Of a stretch of 64,000 nucleotides of DNA, positions 13,440 through 23,499 are shown in pieces (the first letter of the stretch is position 1; each line of letters starts with the position of its first letter). This DNA is from Syngnathus acus (Eukaryota > Chordata > Actinopteri > Syngnathiformes > Syngnathidae): NCBI RefSeq assembly GCF_901709675.1, contig NC_051102.1:5489412-5553411 (forward strand), in the 5' to 3' direction. The notes beneath the pieces are model-generated. The model was given only the letters and a program-made list of their open reading frames with translations. It did no database searches and was not told the origin of the DNA. The position numbers and the translations under genes are program-made.

Positions 13440-13516
13440 TTTGTATTGGTCTCACATCTTTCAAACACAATAACCTACCCTTTGACGAGGGGTGTGAAGA
13501 CTTTTGTATTCACTAG
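13440..13516 (+). mobile_element. Possible Tc1-like transposon end
   Basis: GGGGTGTGAAGACTTTTGTA followed by TTCACT (13489-13514) resembles the terminal repeat of fish Tc1-like elements (GGGGTGTGAATACTTTTGCA, from memory). The upstream A-rich stretch with CACAATAA is also like the segment preceding that terminus. No matching second end or transposase fragment was found, so this is a decayed end at best. Confidence 0.4.
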
Positions 13517-14086
13517 CAGTCACTCTCTTTGTCGCCCTTGCCTCCGTGGACAATACCGCCCAGACGCAAGAATGTCTCATCAGCCTCCAGCATCCTTTAC
13601 AGGGCCCAGAACGGCCCAAAAAAAGCAGTGCGCAGTCTATAAATAAGTCAGGCGTACTAATGAAACCAACATCCATCCATCTTCCTAAAACGAGCCAAGG
13701 ACTTGGAAGTCAAGCAGAAATGGAATAGGGAAAAGCAAAATGTCTCAAAATGCAAGGCTAGAAATGGCTTGCTATTATACACAGTAACATTTTAATGATA
13801 GTCAGACTCTGTCATGTTTTGTCACGCTATGCCGGGCTGCCGAAAATGAGGTCATAACTCGTTGAAGCGGCGACAGCGGGAGCTGATAAAGTAATCAAGC
13901 AGAACGCGGAGTCGACACCCGACATTTGGAGAAATTGGGAGGGCCCGGGCACAAACGAGGGGTGTCGGGAAGCGGCCGCATAAATCTGCCAAAAGAGACT
14001 ATGCTGCCAGAACCAAACGGCGCATAAATCAAGACGCTTTTTCCATTTTTATTTGGTTTAGCAACACAGGAGCCTAAAGGGAGAGA

Positions 14087-14100
14087 CCCCCCCCCCCCCC
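14087..14100 (+). repeat. Poly-C run
   Basis: Fourteen consecutive C residues following GAGAGA. A simple homopolymer, with a second one of equal length 590 bp downstream. Confidence 0.85.
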
Positions 14101-14196
14101 AGCTGTTTTAACATGTCAGGATATTGCAGGAATTCCAAAAATGGCACACTGCTTTTATTTTGTCTACTGATGAAGTAGATTTGTGTTACTATTGAG

Positions 14197-14275
14197 TACA
14201 GTGGACCCTCGATTTTCATGATGAATCAGTTCCAAGATGTGCGAGTGAAACCAAATCAAATGGAAACCAAAGCAA
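14197..14275 (+). mobile_element. Possible Tigger/pogo-type terminal fragment
   Basis: CAGTGGACCCTCGATTTTCA (14199-14218), followed by ATCAGTTCCAAGATGTGCGA, resembles the terminal region of Tigger-type mariner elements (CAGTNGACCCTCGATT, then GTTCCAAGA, from memory). It is preceded by TA, the expected target dinucleotide. No opposite end was found downstream, so it is a fragment or a chance resemblance. Confidence 0.4.
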
Positions 14276-14678
14276 TATATTCAATTGGAGACAATATAAA
14301 TCTAGTTAATGCAATGCAGACATCCAAAATATGAACAAAAAATGCATTTTAAATGTAATGTTAGCTTAACATACACAAAATAATGTACACAGTGAAGTGA
14401 TGATCCCTATAAGCATGTCACATGTACTCTACATTTTACAGTCTCTCACCCTTTATTTGTTCGAATGTTTATACTGCAGTCCTACTGTGAAAAATATTCA
14501 TCTATACCACTGCCTGCCTGTCTCATTATTCTCTTGTCCAAAAGCATTTCTGTCCTCTTCAGCAACTCTGTCGAAATGTCAACCTATAGAGCAGAGACGT
14601 CTTTTGGACTGTGCTCTTGCCCTATATGAGCTCTCCCTGCTATTCCTTCGAGGGATCTTAGTGGTAAAGCAGAATTTG

Positions 14679-14692
14679 CCCCCCCCCCCCCC
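14679..14692 (+). repeat. Poly-C run
   Basis: Fourteen consecutive C residues between TTTG and TTTTAT. It breaks the overlapping open frame into low-complexity proline codons. Confidence 0.85.
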
Positions 14693-15599
14693 TTTTATAC
14701 ATCTCATCCCAGCAGCCGTCACAACAAATGAGGCTTCGCGCTAGGAGCAAAATGTCACAACCGTGCCCGGAAAGTGACTATCAGCACAACTGAGACATCG
14801 GCGCGGTCGGTGGCGGCTGATTGAAGTTGGGCATGATGCGTGACTATCTGGCGCGTTCAGCCCCCTCTCGACTGCATCGCGCGGGACTGGTAATTAGGCC
14901 TCGTCATCACAAAGCAGATATTTTGACCTTGTCGCCGGCAGGCGGTTTAATTCTTGGCGCAAAATCCAAACAACTTTGACTTCTTTGAGGCGGATCACAA
15001 ACATAGCTGTTCTGCATCAAAGTGTCGGACTTATTTTAACACTGCAAATTAGGCTTGGGGATTGTAGAAGAACGCACAGTGGTGGGATTTGATTAAAAAG
15101 AAAATATCAAATGAATTACAACCTCTGACATTATAATTGCATGTTAATCCAATCAAAACATATTAGAAACATTTTTTTAAACCCAATTCAGTTTGGTAAG
15201 GCACTCAACATTCAAGGGAAAAAAAACCCCAAAAAAACAATTTCAAGTGTGTCAATACATGTAACTTAAATATTTTTGTTCAATATTTATTTAAAACATT
15301 TTGGTTCTAATGCTTTCCTCAATATGTGTGGTTCTGGCAAGTAGATTTTTAAATATTCAAATATTTGATCACCAAATGTATTATTTAAATATTTTGGTTG
15401 TATTCTTTTGGCTTTGTTTATACAAATATTTCCTCAGATGTGTGCCAGTTATACATTTTAAATAGATATTTTCTGTGTTTGAGATTCCAGCAACAATATC
15501 AATATCATATGGCCATGTATCAAAACAATGATATATTGACATTATGTTTGGCCTCCCTAGACTTCGATCTGTGATTCAAAAGCAACCCTCTCGTGTCCC

Positions 15600-15725
15600 A
15601 ACTGGGAGGAGAGCAATTAGGTAAATCCATCACACATTAATAGGCCATTAAATATCTACCCAAGTCACATGTGATGAGAAATCAAGTTGAATGGAAAAAT
15701 CCATGGGCTCCCATCCATAATTACT
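15600..15725. promoter_or_regulatory. Candidate conserved noncoding element
   Basis: Non-repetitive segment with closely spaced AT-core motifs: GCAATTAGG, ACATTAATAGG, CCATTAAATA and CCATAATTAC, plus a CACATGTG E-box-type palindrome near 15666. The density of homeodomain-type cores in otherwise complex sequence is how vertebrate developmental enhancers usually look. There is no conservation evidence here; inference only. Confidence 0.25.
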
Positions 15726-16280
15726 TTTGAGGAATCCTACTGGGAGGAAAGTCGACAGATTGCCTGTGAGACAGAGTGTGATTCATTCCAAAGGAAGGCC
15801 TCCAAGTCAGAAAAGTGATATTTGTTTGCACAAGATCTAATAAAGATAAGGAGCCACTTCCCCAGATCCTGTCCTGGATGTCTCTGGTGGTTCCCCGCAA
15901 CATTACTGAGGTTTAGTGATGTGAAGTGTCACTGACCGGCATGGCGGAGGTGAAAGGGGATGGGGAGGTGACCCGCGGGTCACCCCAGGGTGGACAGGAA
16001 TTGGCTTTGTTTAAATAAATGACCGAGGCTTTTTGTCTTCTTTGTTTAAGCAGCTCAACAGACCTTCTAACGGCCATGGTTGGGGTTTTTGTTTTGCCTC
16101 AAGGTCATAGTTTAACTATGTGTCAACACAAGACGCATTTTATTATCTTTTTGGTCCTGCAGCTGACAAATCCAGCGATTATGTTTTGCGCAAAGTGGTC
16201 TTGAGAATATTAGAAATTAACTTGCAACAGGGCTAACAATGTTTACAACTTAAATCGGGTATTAAGTGAAGGTTATGCTT

Positions 16281-16745
16281 CGCAAAAGCTAAATTTGTGG
16301 CTTCGGAGCAATCCCCTCATCATCAAATAAAAAAGGCTAACACTGTCCAAACGTTTGTCACATTGACTTGTGCTTATTAAATAAAGCCTGTTACTTTAAA
16401 TGAAACAATATGAGGCATAAGGTTTTGAGTGTGGCAGGTCCCAAAAGCAACATTTGCGGCTTTCGGGAAATTCCCTTGTTTGCAAATAGAAAAGGCGAAC
16501 AGTGTTAAAGTCTTGAGCGATAGTTCCACTTTGGAGGTTGGACAGCTCGTGAAAGCAAAATTTGTGGCTTTCGAGCACCCCCGCCCCTGCAAATAAAAAA
16601 AGCCACAAGTGTGCAAAACACTCACGTGTTTACATTTGCTTAAAATATAACAATAAGAGGCGTAAGGCTTTGCGTGAAGCCCTTACGCGGAGGCCCCTAA
16701 AGCAAAACTGTGTGGCTTTTGAAAGTTGCCCCCTCCTGCAATTAC
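16281..16745. repeat. Degenerate tandem array, two subunits in a ~250-bp higher-order period
   Basis: A core of the form AAAGC-AAATTTGTGGCTTTCG followed by a C-rich patch and GCAAATAAAAAAGGC recurs four times, with AAAGC starting at 16285, 16444, 16552 and 16699. A second motif, CAATA-GAGGC-TAAGG, occurs at 16406 and 16651 only. Spacings of 267, 255 and 245 bp between alternate copies indicate a duplicated two-part unit of roughly 250 bp, now diverged. I do not recognise the family. Open frames across it merely repeat the same peptide pattern and are not genes. Confidence 0.75.
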
Positions 16746-19686
16746 CTGGGATTTCAAAGTCTCTCCGTGTCCCCCTCAGACTGGAATTTGTGTCGTTGAA
16801 ATTCTAGCCAGCGGATTGCCCGGGGAGATAAAGGCAACTGGAAAAGCAGGTTGTTTGGCCCTGGCGTGGGCCCTAATGCGGCGGAGATGGCAGGGTGCCT
16901 CACCTTAGCAGCGGTAGCTAGGGGGACATTCTATGGCCCTGGTCTATTCAAAGTCCTCTTGAATAAGTCCGGGGAGGGCTCGCGACAGACGGGGCAATTT
17001 GCCAGAGAGCCAGCCAATAGAGCAAAGACAAGACGAGGGTTAAACTATTGTTTTGGCTTAACAAGCAAGAGTGAGCAAGGACAAAAGGGAAGCCCACAAA
17101 AAGAGTGAAGGAAGAAAATACCTGACTGCTCGAGTGTGACACATCAACTTAGTTTGTTACTTTCACCATGTAGATTAAAAGAAGCAACTTTTGCCATTGT
17201 CCCACCGAGCCACTCGGCAATAGTTGTCCAATAATGCACCTGCGCCAGATCTCCTTCCGCCAAGATTTCACTCGGACAGAAAGTCACTGTTAACGTTCCA
17301 CTTACCCATTCATGTCAACTCCAAATAAATCTTGTTTTATTCCCTCTCACTTTCAGGCACTTATTCCAGAGGGAAGTGTGCTCTAATCCGCGGAAAGGCA
17401 ATCCAATGGTATCCAAAAAAAAAACGGATTATCCCTCAGAACATTCTTCAAGGTGCTCTTCTTGTATTATTCCATAAAACAGGGGGAAATTAAAGTCTTC
17501 TTTGCCGTGTTACAACTCCAGCCCGATAGCCGCGTCTTGTTTGGGAACGATCCTTCAGAGAGCAGAGCTGGTTCGCACACTGAGCGGCGGGTGTTCGGCA
17601 ATGGCACGGGAGAAGCCAAACCCACCGAGTGATGTCACCGGTGTCGGATTTCAGTGAGCAGCAAGGGGAGGAGAGCCGGGGCCTTACCTTGCTGCGCCGT
17701 GGCCAATGGGAGACCAATCTGCAGAGCATCTTCACGTAAAACTAAATTCCAAGCTAAGGTATGACCACACGTGATGTTTTGTTTTTTTGTAACTTGAAGA
17801 AACTTGTCTGCCTATCGTTATCTGTTACCTCACTTCCATGTGAAGGGAGTTGATGAAATCTAGCCGGTACGCAAGCTTGACATGATAAAGCGGACCATAA
17901 AAATACCTTCGGCGCCCTGCGTCATTTCTGCAGAAACTCACAAAGTGCGACCTTGACACATTCCCGGGGGAATGTGCCAATCTGACACCTTGCAATGAAA
18001 ACAGTCTATCAAATCTCGCAAGACTTCAGAGTATCTCGAGTGAACACTTCCATTTCAGCCAGAAGGGGCTACCAAGGAATTTCTTCATCGTCATGCTCAG
18101 CCTGCAAGGTGATTAGAAAAACAAAATGCTAAGCCCGATTGAAGATCCCATTTGAAGAGATTATTCGGTGCCCCCTACTGGCAGAAACGTACAGATGCAA
18201 TAATTTAGCTCCCGACCATCAGATTTGCATTAACAGTGTTTGGAAGAGACAAATTATGCAAAATGTAAATTCATCAGGGTTTGGAGTCTGCGTACAAGCA
18301 CATTCAGTCCCCAGACACACTCGCACCAACTCCCCGTGGTCAAACTCCGCTAGCCACAGAGCTAATCATCCACAACAGATGTTCAAAAATGTTCAGCGGG
18401 ATTTATGACAGAGCTCAAAGGAACAGCCAAGTCAGCCTCCGGGCGCTCTTTATTCCCCTCTCTCCTCTGTCCTACAAGGACGAGGGATGGCACCAAGAGG
18501 AGGTTGTCAGCACAACCATTCTCCCCTCCCAAAATTCCCTTGCTCTGTGAGATTCGCCATCCGAGACGACGGCGCTTTAATAGATCACCCGGCCTCGGGA
18601 CCTTGAGGAAAGTTTGCTCATTTATCCCGGTAATACTGTGTGGACTGTAACTTGGCTCATCCGGCAATGCGTGGGCCATGTTCCCCCGTCCATGTAATGA
18701 TTTTTTTTTTTAATCAGTGACATTGCTGACACTGCAAGTCACAGTCAAGACAAATGCTTGCAGAGGATGCCATTTGTAATCTCATGTAGTATTAGCGATT
18801 TAATAACGCATTAAAGACTCGAATCATCACCAGATTCCAGTACCGATTCTCACCACTACCTATGGTCAAAAGCTAGCAAACATCTATTTTTGGTTTTGTT
18901 CAGCCATTCACTCGTATCAAAAGTACAGCGGCATTTCTTACAAAGTCAACTCGAAGATTCAAACGGCTTATGATGGGCTTCCGCAAAGCGGTAATGTTGA
19001 CTGTCTCCTAGGCTCAAACTCCACCGGGGAAAATGGCGAAAAGCAATGTGTTCTACATTTCTCCGCGTCGCTAACAATGAGCGACAGCTTAATTTCACTG
19101 GAGGCTGCAGATGTGCGCATGCAGCAAGAGCGGCGATTGTTTTATCTCCAACTTTTTATTCTGGCTTTGAACAAAAGCGGATATGGGTCATCTGATTAAA
19201 CTATAATTCCAGCACGACAATATAACCACGCTCATTAAAAGTCCCCAAATCGTACAACACAAATATCTGCTAAAAAGACAACCGGCGCAGAATTTTGGGA
19301 ACCCTGTCATTGCATGAACAAAGACGCGACTGTGCTGGGGGAACTTCTGGAGAACAATTAGCACCCACGCACACCTTGAGAGAAGGAAAAGAAAAGGAAC
19401 ACGTTTGCCGCAGATGTAAACAGCGTAGGTGTCTCCAGTGAAATAAAAGGGCACATTCGCTTACAATCAAAGTGACGAACAAATCTCACCGCCATAAACG
19501 GTAAAGGGGAAGATTATGTCGACTGGTGTTCAGAGACAATCAGTACCTCCAAGATTTCAAAATGGTGGCAATGTTAATCATTCAGTACCGCACGGAGAGA
19601 CGCAACAAATAAGGCACAAGTAGTCCACAATGAAGTTGATCCAAAAGGCGTCGGGTCTTGCGACAAGCTTTTGATAGCATGTAAAA
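16746..19686. other. Noncoding stretch, no gene recognised
   Basis: No exon or repeat family was recognised. Open frames stay under 100 codons. A T run sits at about 18702. The sequence looks single-copy and moderately CpG-containing (for example 17515-17700), without enough structure to call a promoter. Confidence 0.55.
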
Positions 19687-19770
19687 AAACGGTTTGAAAG
19701 TGATACGGTGCCATTTCCGAAAGCCTCTCCCGGGGGCTTTACATGGAGCCAAAGCAATAATAAATGTCAT
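19687..19770 (-). repeat. Diverged repeat copy, inverted partner of 22903-23004
   Basis: Read on the minus strand from 19770, this begins ATGACATTTATTATTGCTTT then GGCTCCAT. It matches 26 of 28 bases at the start of the plus-strand segment at 22903, including 18 identical bases in a row. After small gaps, both share AAAGCCC, GAGAGGC and, further on, ACTTTCAAAC-GTTT. The two copies are about 3.1 kb apart in opposite orientation. The family is unknown; the short open frames in each copy begin alike but soon diverge, so coding is unlikely. Confidence 0.7.
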
Positions 19771-22281
19771 TGCTGTCGTTACAGTTGAGCAGAAGAATTC
19801 AATTCTCTTCCGACTGTTACTGTTGCTCTAATCTTTGCATGTGTCTGACAAACGACTAATGCTGCACTTTCCTAAAAGATTTTGGAGCCGTGTTTGCGAT
19901 GTTACAAAAGGCCGTAAAAAACAAAGACTGGATGGACACTCTGCTCTGTTAATGGTTAAACTCACGTCAAATGATTTATGGACACCGTGTTGTCAGATAG
20001 TGTTGCGTTCGCTTTATTCAGTTCTGGGCATTATTTTCAAGTCAATTTTTGGGAAAAAATGGTTTGTTGTGTGGAGGTTGTTCCACTCGCCCCGAACAAG
20101 ACGACGCCTGTGGGAATTTGAACACACAACACAGAGGGACCCCCGTAATCATTGCTAAAAGGCTAGACGAGAACCGTTGCCTGGGGTGAGACTCTTTTAC
20201 TACTTTCCCCACCCCCACATTTGCATGGGCTTGCATAGACCACCACCGACACCGCCGCCAACCCCCTCTACAAAGAATGAATTTATAACAGTGACAAGCA
20301 CCCATCCCCCGCTCATTCCACAACACTGAAAAAGGGGTGACAACCTTTTCAATCTGAAGGGAGCCTGGCGGCCTCAGTGGTACGATTCAAGCCGGTGGGG
20401 AAACAATGCTCGAGAGCTCGCCGAGGCTGATGAACACCTGGATCGAGCCAGACAGCTCTGCCTGGCAGTGGAGGGCCCCAGTCAACGTCTGATGGGAAGA
20501 GAGTGCGCTGGAGGCGGTGGGACAGGGGTGAATCTTTATCAATATCGCTGTCTGCGCAAGCCTAACAAGTCCAGTCTGCCAAAACACTCTCTCACGGTTC
20601 AGGGAAGAAAGCCTTCCAGAGAGTCAGGCTCGGGTTGGACGTTGGCGAGCGGCTGACAGGAGGAAAAAACTTCATGTCATTCAATTATTCCACTTAAAAA
20701 TAACAAAACAATCTACGCTTCATTCATCACCTCTGCGTTCGAGCCGTAACATTAAAACTCTCGACGTGAGCACGATTCCGAAGAGCTTTTTTGTTTTGTT
20801 TCTTCCTCTGCAATTGTGGCTGCGTGCCAGGGAGAAAAATGCTGACCTGTGTCATAAACGGCAAGTTGTGAAAGTTGGTGTGCTGCTGCTTGCTACTGCT
20901 GATGGCCTCCGAACATGAATGCAATGTCATCACGGCCAAAGACACAGCTGGGCAACACCTGTTACCCCCCTTCCCCCCCTTTGCTATTTACCGACACTTG
21001 GCTACTGCTCTTGTCAACTTGTTAGCTAATTTCCCTCAAGGCTGCCACCAAAAAAAAAGCATGAAGCTCCTACAGATAAGGGGTCAGAGTCAGGCCACGA
21101 TTGACAATGAGATTAACTACCCGGACTGATGTACATATTAAGATAGATCACTCACCACAGGGGTTCCGACGCGACAACAGGCGCTTGGGCCAAAAGGCGA
21201 ATTCTGCCTGCCAAAATGCTTATTTCAAGCTCTTCCATGAAATAAATTGCTATTGATGAAACTGGTTTTATCCACGAGCCAAAAGATCAAGGGTAGACTT
21301 GCTCCAGCACCATTGATGCTAGTTTGCATAGCAACGGCACTTGTGAGAAAAGACAAGGACAACGGTATAAACTGCCCGGCCGGGCTTCACTCCGGGTGGC
21401 CGAGGCTGTACTAATATGCATATTTATGTGTCATTGCTCCCTTTCGCAGAGGTGGGCGTGCCTCGTTTGCCTATATTGACTCGCTGGCTCGAGGTTAAAG
21501 AGTTAAGGGGAAGGGAAACAAGACGAGGAAGCGAGAACGGGGACAGGACGGAGCCGTGCGCATCTCCTACTCCTACTCATCGAAAATCAAAAGCAACAAG
21601 CACTCCAAATTACACTCTGCCACCGACAGCCATCGGGGCGAGCGCTCTCCGGGGGGACCGGCGGAGAGTATGCCGTCGACTGCACCCGACAAATCATTTT
21701 TATCAGGCACCCCAGCGGGTATTGACAAACTGGGGATGCATTTAGATAGCCCAATTAAAACGAGGAAATGAAGCACCGCCGAGGCACCGAGCCACCGGCC
21801 TCTCTCCTTCGCCCTCTGTCACCCCTCTGCTCCCCGTGGAGACTGGATGGCCCGCATCCGACGCACGCTGTTCAAGGCGATCCGCACTTTTGGAGGCGAA
21901 CAACGTCTTACAGATGGTGACAAGAGTGGCGTAACATCATTTTGCGCCCCGCACCTCTTGTTTGCACAGCTGTATTGCTGAGATAATGGCTGCTACCGCT
22001 TTAAGGATACTCCCAACGGGCGCCGAGGCATACAGCCAGCATGCGAGACAAAGCCTCCGGGGCCACTCTATACAACTTCAAAGGCTAAGTTAGCGATCGA
22101 TGATATGGATGTTGGTTCCCATTTATCCAAACGCATCGCAGCGGGTGACCTTCCTCGGCATACACCTACTCCCAAAACCAAGCAGGGGCTCAACCACCTT
22201 CTTGCTTTCGCAGCGGTTTGCTGAATCTTATGCTGTGTGACAACACTTACCACTTATTATCATTCCTATTATTATTATTAT
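19771..22281. other. Noncoding stretch, CpG-rich in its last part
   Basis: No gene was recognised. From about 21360 to 21900 the sequence is richer in CpG and contains short open frames (109 codons at 21416-21745 and 71 codons at 21556-21771, plus) with no domain I can name. It also has an octamer-like ATGCATATTTATG at 21416-21428. It ends in a (TTA)n run at 22267-22283 that abuts the TIR element. Confidence 0.5.
21395..21780. promoter_or_regulatory. Possible regulatory block with octamer-like motif
   Basis: TAATATGCATATTTATGTGTCATTG (given in parts: TAATATGCAT, ATTTATGTGT) at 21412-21436 combines a POU-type octamer with an AT homeodomain core. A CpG-containing segment follows in which CTCCTACTCCTACTC and a 71-codon frame lie. 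Enhancer or exon status cannot be decided from sequence alone; I favour noncoding. Confidence 0.2.
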
Positions 22282-22675
22282 TAGCGTATTTTCTGGACTA
22301 TAAGGCGCACCAGAGTATAAGGCGCACCTTCAATGAATGGCCCATTTTAAAACTTTGTCCTTATATAAGGCGCACCGGACTATAAGGCGCACCATTATGT
22401 CATCATGTCAGATTTTTAATCCAAATCATTCTCCATTTTATCTTTTTTATTTCAACTTCAGACGCAACAAATTACTTTATAATCACAAAAAAAAGATCCA
22501 TAGTCTTTTTGATTCATGATTCATAGTCTTCAGTGGGCCACTTATGATTGATTTCATGACACAATGCTTCGGGCCAGTTTAAATTTAGGAATTTGGTCCA
22601 TATATAGAGCGCACTGTTGGCTTTTGAGAAAATTTTAGGTTTTTAGGTGCGCCTTATAGTCCGGAAAATACAGTA
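22282..22675 (+). mobile_element. TIR element copy 1 (nonautonomous DNA transposon, 394 bp)
   Basis: The ends are inverted: left TAGCGTATTTTCTGGACTAT, right (reverse complement) TACTGTATTTTCCGGACTAT, both running on into AAGGCGCACC. Subterminal copies of TATAAGGCGCACC recur inside the left arm. There is no open frame, so it is nonautonomous. It shares most of its interior with 39626-40030 (for example CAATGCTTCGGGCCAGTTTA with one change) and its outer arms with 35834-36902. All three lie in the same orientation and all end in TA, suggesting a TA target. It has inserted at a (TTA)n run. The superfamily is not assigned. Confidence 0.88.
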
Positions 22676-22902
22676 CTATATTGCTTGATATTCGTAACCA
22701 CAAAACATTGTTAAATTCTCAAACAAATGAAAAATACAAAACAACAATTAGACTATGAAATAAAAAAAAATACTATAACATGTAAAATCTTATTAGAAAG
22801 GTGAAACATCAAGTTTGTCTCGTGTATAGGAAATGAAAGGTGCAGATTAGTGCAACAGTAACTGTTTAAACGTGTTGAATTATTAGGCTATAAAAAACAC
22901 CA

Positions 22903-23004
22903 ATGGCATTTGTTATTGCTTTGGCTCCATCTGCAAAGCCCAAGAGAGGCAGTTTAAATTCCACTGGAAGTTTGCACTTGCCTTGTGCAACTTTCAAACA
23001 GTTT
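22903..23004 (+). repeat. Diverged repeat copy, inverted partner of 19687-19770
   Basis: It starts ATGGCATTTGTTATTGCTTT then GGCTCCAT, 26 of 28 matches to the minus strand at 19770. It is about 18 bp longer than its partner because of an insertion before ACTTTCAAACAGTTT (about 22990-23004). No transposon ends were recognised at either border. It may be an old interspersed repeat or a locally duplicated noncoding element. Confidence 0.7.
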
Positions 23005-23301
23005 CAAACAAGTTGGATGTACTGCCAAAAGCAACTATTGCTAGCGATGATGTCCACGAGCCAGAAGCCAAGTTGCATTACGTTTCTTTATTGAGTGAGA
23101 TGTTTGGCTAGAGCGCACCGTATTTACAATTGCTGTCTTTATGGCAATATATTCAGTGTTGAAACTTACCTCTATTTCCACCCCCAAAAAAAACTGAATA
23201 TATACAGTTAGAGCACAAAATACTACTGATAGCCACTAGCATTAGCTGCTGCTACACGTTAGCCTTTATCAACCAGTTCACCGCATTTCTCACAAAATTG
23301 A

Positions 23302-23430
23302 CAAGGCTTGCCATACACTGCCACTCCAAATGTCCCGTTTGGTGGCTTCAGAATGACATCTCTGTTTTTTGCAGATGATGTGGTTCTCGTGCCTTCGTCA
23401 AGTCATACTTTCGGCGCCATATTTGTATGA
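23302..23430 (+). pseudogene. LINE reverse-transcriptase scrap with FADD box
   Basis: In the frame containing 23341, the translation reads GGFRMTSLFFADDVVLVPSS (23341-23400). The FADD-VVL core (23368-23388) is the catalytic box of non-LTR retrotransposon reverse transcriptases, where the two Asp residues bind metal. The upstream frame is closed by a TGA at 23299-23301 and the downstream frame by a TGA at about 23428, so only some 40 codons survive. No endonuclease or other reverse-transcriptase blocks are seen nearby. It is a dead fragment of a fish LINE; the clade cannot be assigned from so little sequence. Confidence 0.65.
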
Positions 23431-23499
23431 CGATGTATGCTGTGAGTTTGTTCTAATCTAAAATGGCTGGCTTGGCTGAATAAATGTTGGGAAACACTG
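23431..23499 (-). mobile_element. hAT-type terminal fragment (CAGTGTTTCCCAAC end)
   Basis: On the minus strand from 23499: CAGTGTTTCCCAACATTTAT, then TCAGCCAAGCCAGCCATTTT. This is close to a familiar fish hAT terminus (CAGTGTTTCCCAAC, TTATTGAGCCAAGGCACATA, from memory). The opposite end was not found upstream, so it is a single decayed end next to the LINE scrap. Confidence 0.6.

Larger units (their letters stand above)
12658..16280. other. Noncoding stretch with transposon scraps and AT-rich tract
   Basis: No gene was recognised. It holds Tc1-like (13440-13516) and Tigger-like (14197-14275) scraps listed separately, two poly-C runs (14087-14100, 14679-14692) and a markedly AT-rich tract at about 15080-15540 in which AAATATTT-type words recur. 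The largest open frame (115 codons, 14397-14744, plus) ends in the poly-C region and is not credible. Confidence 0.5.
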
